Positions 4,815-5,491 of a stretch of DNA of 5,491 nucleotides are shown in pieces. Numbering within the stretch: the stretch's first letter is position 1; each line of letters begins with the position of its first letter. This stretch comes from Nocardioidaceae bacterium (GTDB taxonomy: Bacteria; Actinomycetota; Actinomycetes; Propionibacteriales; Nocardioidaceae): positions 1 to 5,491 of the forward strand of contig JACCZJ010000066.1 in assembly GCA_013696065.1 (NCBI GenBank). The letters are read 5' to 3'. A model generated the notes under the pieces. The model made no database searches. It was given only the letters and a program-made list of their open reading frames with translations, and was not told where the DNA came from. A program made the position numbers and the translations under genes.

Positions 4815-5303
4815 CGAGCGTTCAACGCTCAGGAAGTCCGCTGCGGATCGGTCTCCTGCACCAGTACCGCCTGGACACGTCTGGCAGCGGTATCTATCTA
4901 CGACACTTGGCCGGACATCTGCTGAGTCGCGGCCACGCGGTCTCCCTTATGAGCCACGAGCCGACGAAGATTGTCCTCTCGGCGTCCTTCGGGTCGGCGA
5001 CCCAGTCGGCTCGGCAAGCATCCTGTCGCAGCCACACACTGCGTGGCGCCGGTACGCCGGTGGCCTATCCCAGGGCTGAGGAGCCCGACAGTCTCCTGTT
5101 CCGCGATCTTCCGGACGCCGACCTCGCAAGGTACTTGTCCTATCATGTGGACCGCGTCAGTCAGATCGTTGAGCGCGAGAAGCTCGACGTGCTGCACGCG
5201 AACTCCGAAGTCCCGATGTCCTACGTTGCCGCGATGGTGTCGCGGCGTACGGGCGTGCCTTATGTGACGGTGGCTCACGGCAGCACGCTCGAATACATGT
5301 TCT
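4811..5303 (+). pseudogene. GT4-type glycosyltransferase, N-terminal half, cut by an insertion sequence
   Basis: From GTG 4811, overlapping the upstream TGA as GTGA, 164 native codons show the N-terminal Rossmann domain of GT-B glycosyltransferases of family 4: LRIGLLHQYRLDTSGSGIYL (11-30) has the glycine-rich acceptor-side loop, LAGHLLSRGHAVSLMSHE (33-50) the first helix and second strand, LDVLHANSEVPMSYVAAMVS (125-144) and VPYVTVAHGSTLEYMF (149-164) the later strands, including the conserved His-Gly at 156-157. Native sequence then stops: four codons from the insertion sequence, WVSA, lead to TAA at 5315-5317. The donor-binding C-terminal domain with its E-x7-E motif is missing, so the product cannot be an active GT-B enzyme unless the rest is rejoined. 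The other part should lie beyond the insertion sequence, outside the window. Sugar and acceptor cannot be told; cell-envelope or secondary-metabolite glycosylation would be typical. Confidence 0.82.
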
Positions 5304-5491
5304 GGGTATCCGCTTAAGTGAAGTAGGGGTTGTCCTCGGGCTGGAGTAGCTCGTGCAGGGGGTGCGGTTCGGTGTGTACCGCTTGTTGGAGAAGGCGGTA
5401 GAAGAGCAGTCCTCGGCTGCGAGCGCTTCGGCGGTTGAACCGGAAGGTGAACTCGTCGAGGTAGTAGGGCAGCTGGTGTTCGGCGACGGCG
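5304..5491 (-). mobile_element. Insertion sequence end, IS1595-like (runs off the right edge)
   Basis: Glycosyltransferase coding sense ends abruptly at about 5303 and a transposase gene in the opposite direction begins ten bases later. The likely element terminus is GGGTATCCGC starting at 5304, since IS1595-type ends often begin with GG. If the family's usual 8-bp target duplication applies, the duplicated bases would be CATGTTCT (5296-5303). The other end is not in the window, so the exact boundary is inferred. Confidence 0.65.
5314..5491 (-). CDS. IS1595-like transposase, C-terminal fragment
   Basis: The minus strand from the right edge encodes 58 residues before TAA at 5316-5314. The sequence contains HQLPYYLDEFTFRFNRR (5-21), then SRSRGLLFYRLLQQAV-like residues (RSARSRGLLFYRLLQQAV at 21-38), and ends QPEDNPYFT. 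The YLDEFxFRFNRR block followed by RGLLFYRLLQQAV is the familiar C-terminal end of IS1595-family DDE-type (ISXO2-like) transposases, where the Asn of FNRR belongs to the DDN catalytic signature of that group. The upstream catalytic residues lie outside the window, so activity cannot be judged. The stop codon lies only about ten bases from the element end. The gene points away from the window's right edge toward the broken glycosyltransferase. Confidence 0.82.
   Translation of the reverse strand, partial: AVAEHQLPYYLDEFTFRFNRRSARSRGLLFYRLLQQAVHTEPHPLHELLQPEDNPYFT

Overview
The window looks like chromosomal DNA from a high-GC actinobacterium (Actinomycetota). Third codon positions are GC-rich, several transcripts appear leaderless, and the gene families fit: a MarR regulator beside an F420/NADP-type reductase, an HTH plus stand-alone Clp-N pair, an RsbW-like ATPase and an IS1595-type transposase. 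The sequence does not fix a genus. Six complete protein genes other than the ClpN pair's HTH, that HTH gene itself, two edge-truncated genes and two broken genes were found. No tRNA, rRNA or CRISPR array was seen.

Left end (1-657): a minus-strand GAF-domain sensor protein runs off the left edge. Behind it lie about 220 bp of intergenic DNA with a strong hairpin that probably terminates the next minus-strand gene.

Quinone/electrophile-type cluster (658-3256): a minus-strand MarR repressor is divergent from a plus-strand series. The series is a Rossmann-fold F420/NADP-type reductase, a VOC-family (dioxygenase-like) protein, the wreck of an alpha/beta-hydrolase (phospholipase/carboxylesterase type), and, behind its own candidate promoter, a YgiN-like ABM-fold monooxygenase. 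A near-perfect 12-3-12 palindrome between the MarR gene and the reductase overlaps the predicted transcription start and is the likely operator. The set resembles in logic the MhqR-mhqNOD quinone-detoxification system of Bacillus subtilis (MarR repressor, reductase, ring-cleaving VOC enzyme, hydrolase). The hydrolase has been lost here through a lost start codon, an internal deletion and three further frameshifts, yet all three catalytic-triad regions remain readable.

HTH-ClpN pair (3308-4167, minus): a 73-residue HTH protein overlaps by one base a 195-residue protein made of two Clp N-terminal repeats with no AAA+ module. Two related palindromes sit exactly on the -35 and -10 of a predicted leaderless promoter, suggesting tight, probably autogenous, control.

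Right end (4359-5491): an RsbW/SpoIIAB-like ATP-binding protein overlaps the start of a GT4-type glycosyltransferase through GTGA. After 164 codons the glycosyltransferase is cut by an insertion sequence whose IS1595-like transposase enters from the right edge in the opposite orientation.

No wholly new system is demonstrated. The parts most worth following are the double-operator HTH-ClpN module, the decayed mhq-like operon, and the anti-sigma-kinase/glycosyltransferase coupling broken by an IS.
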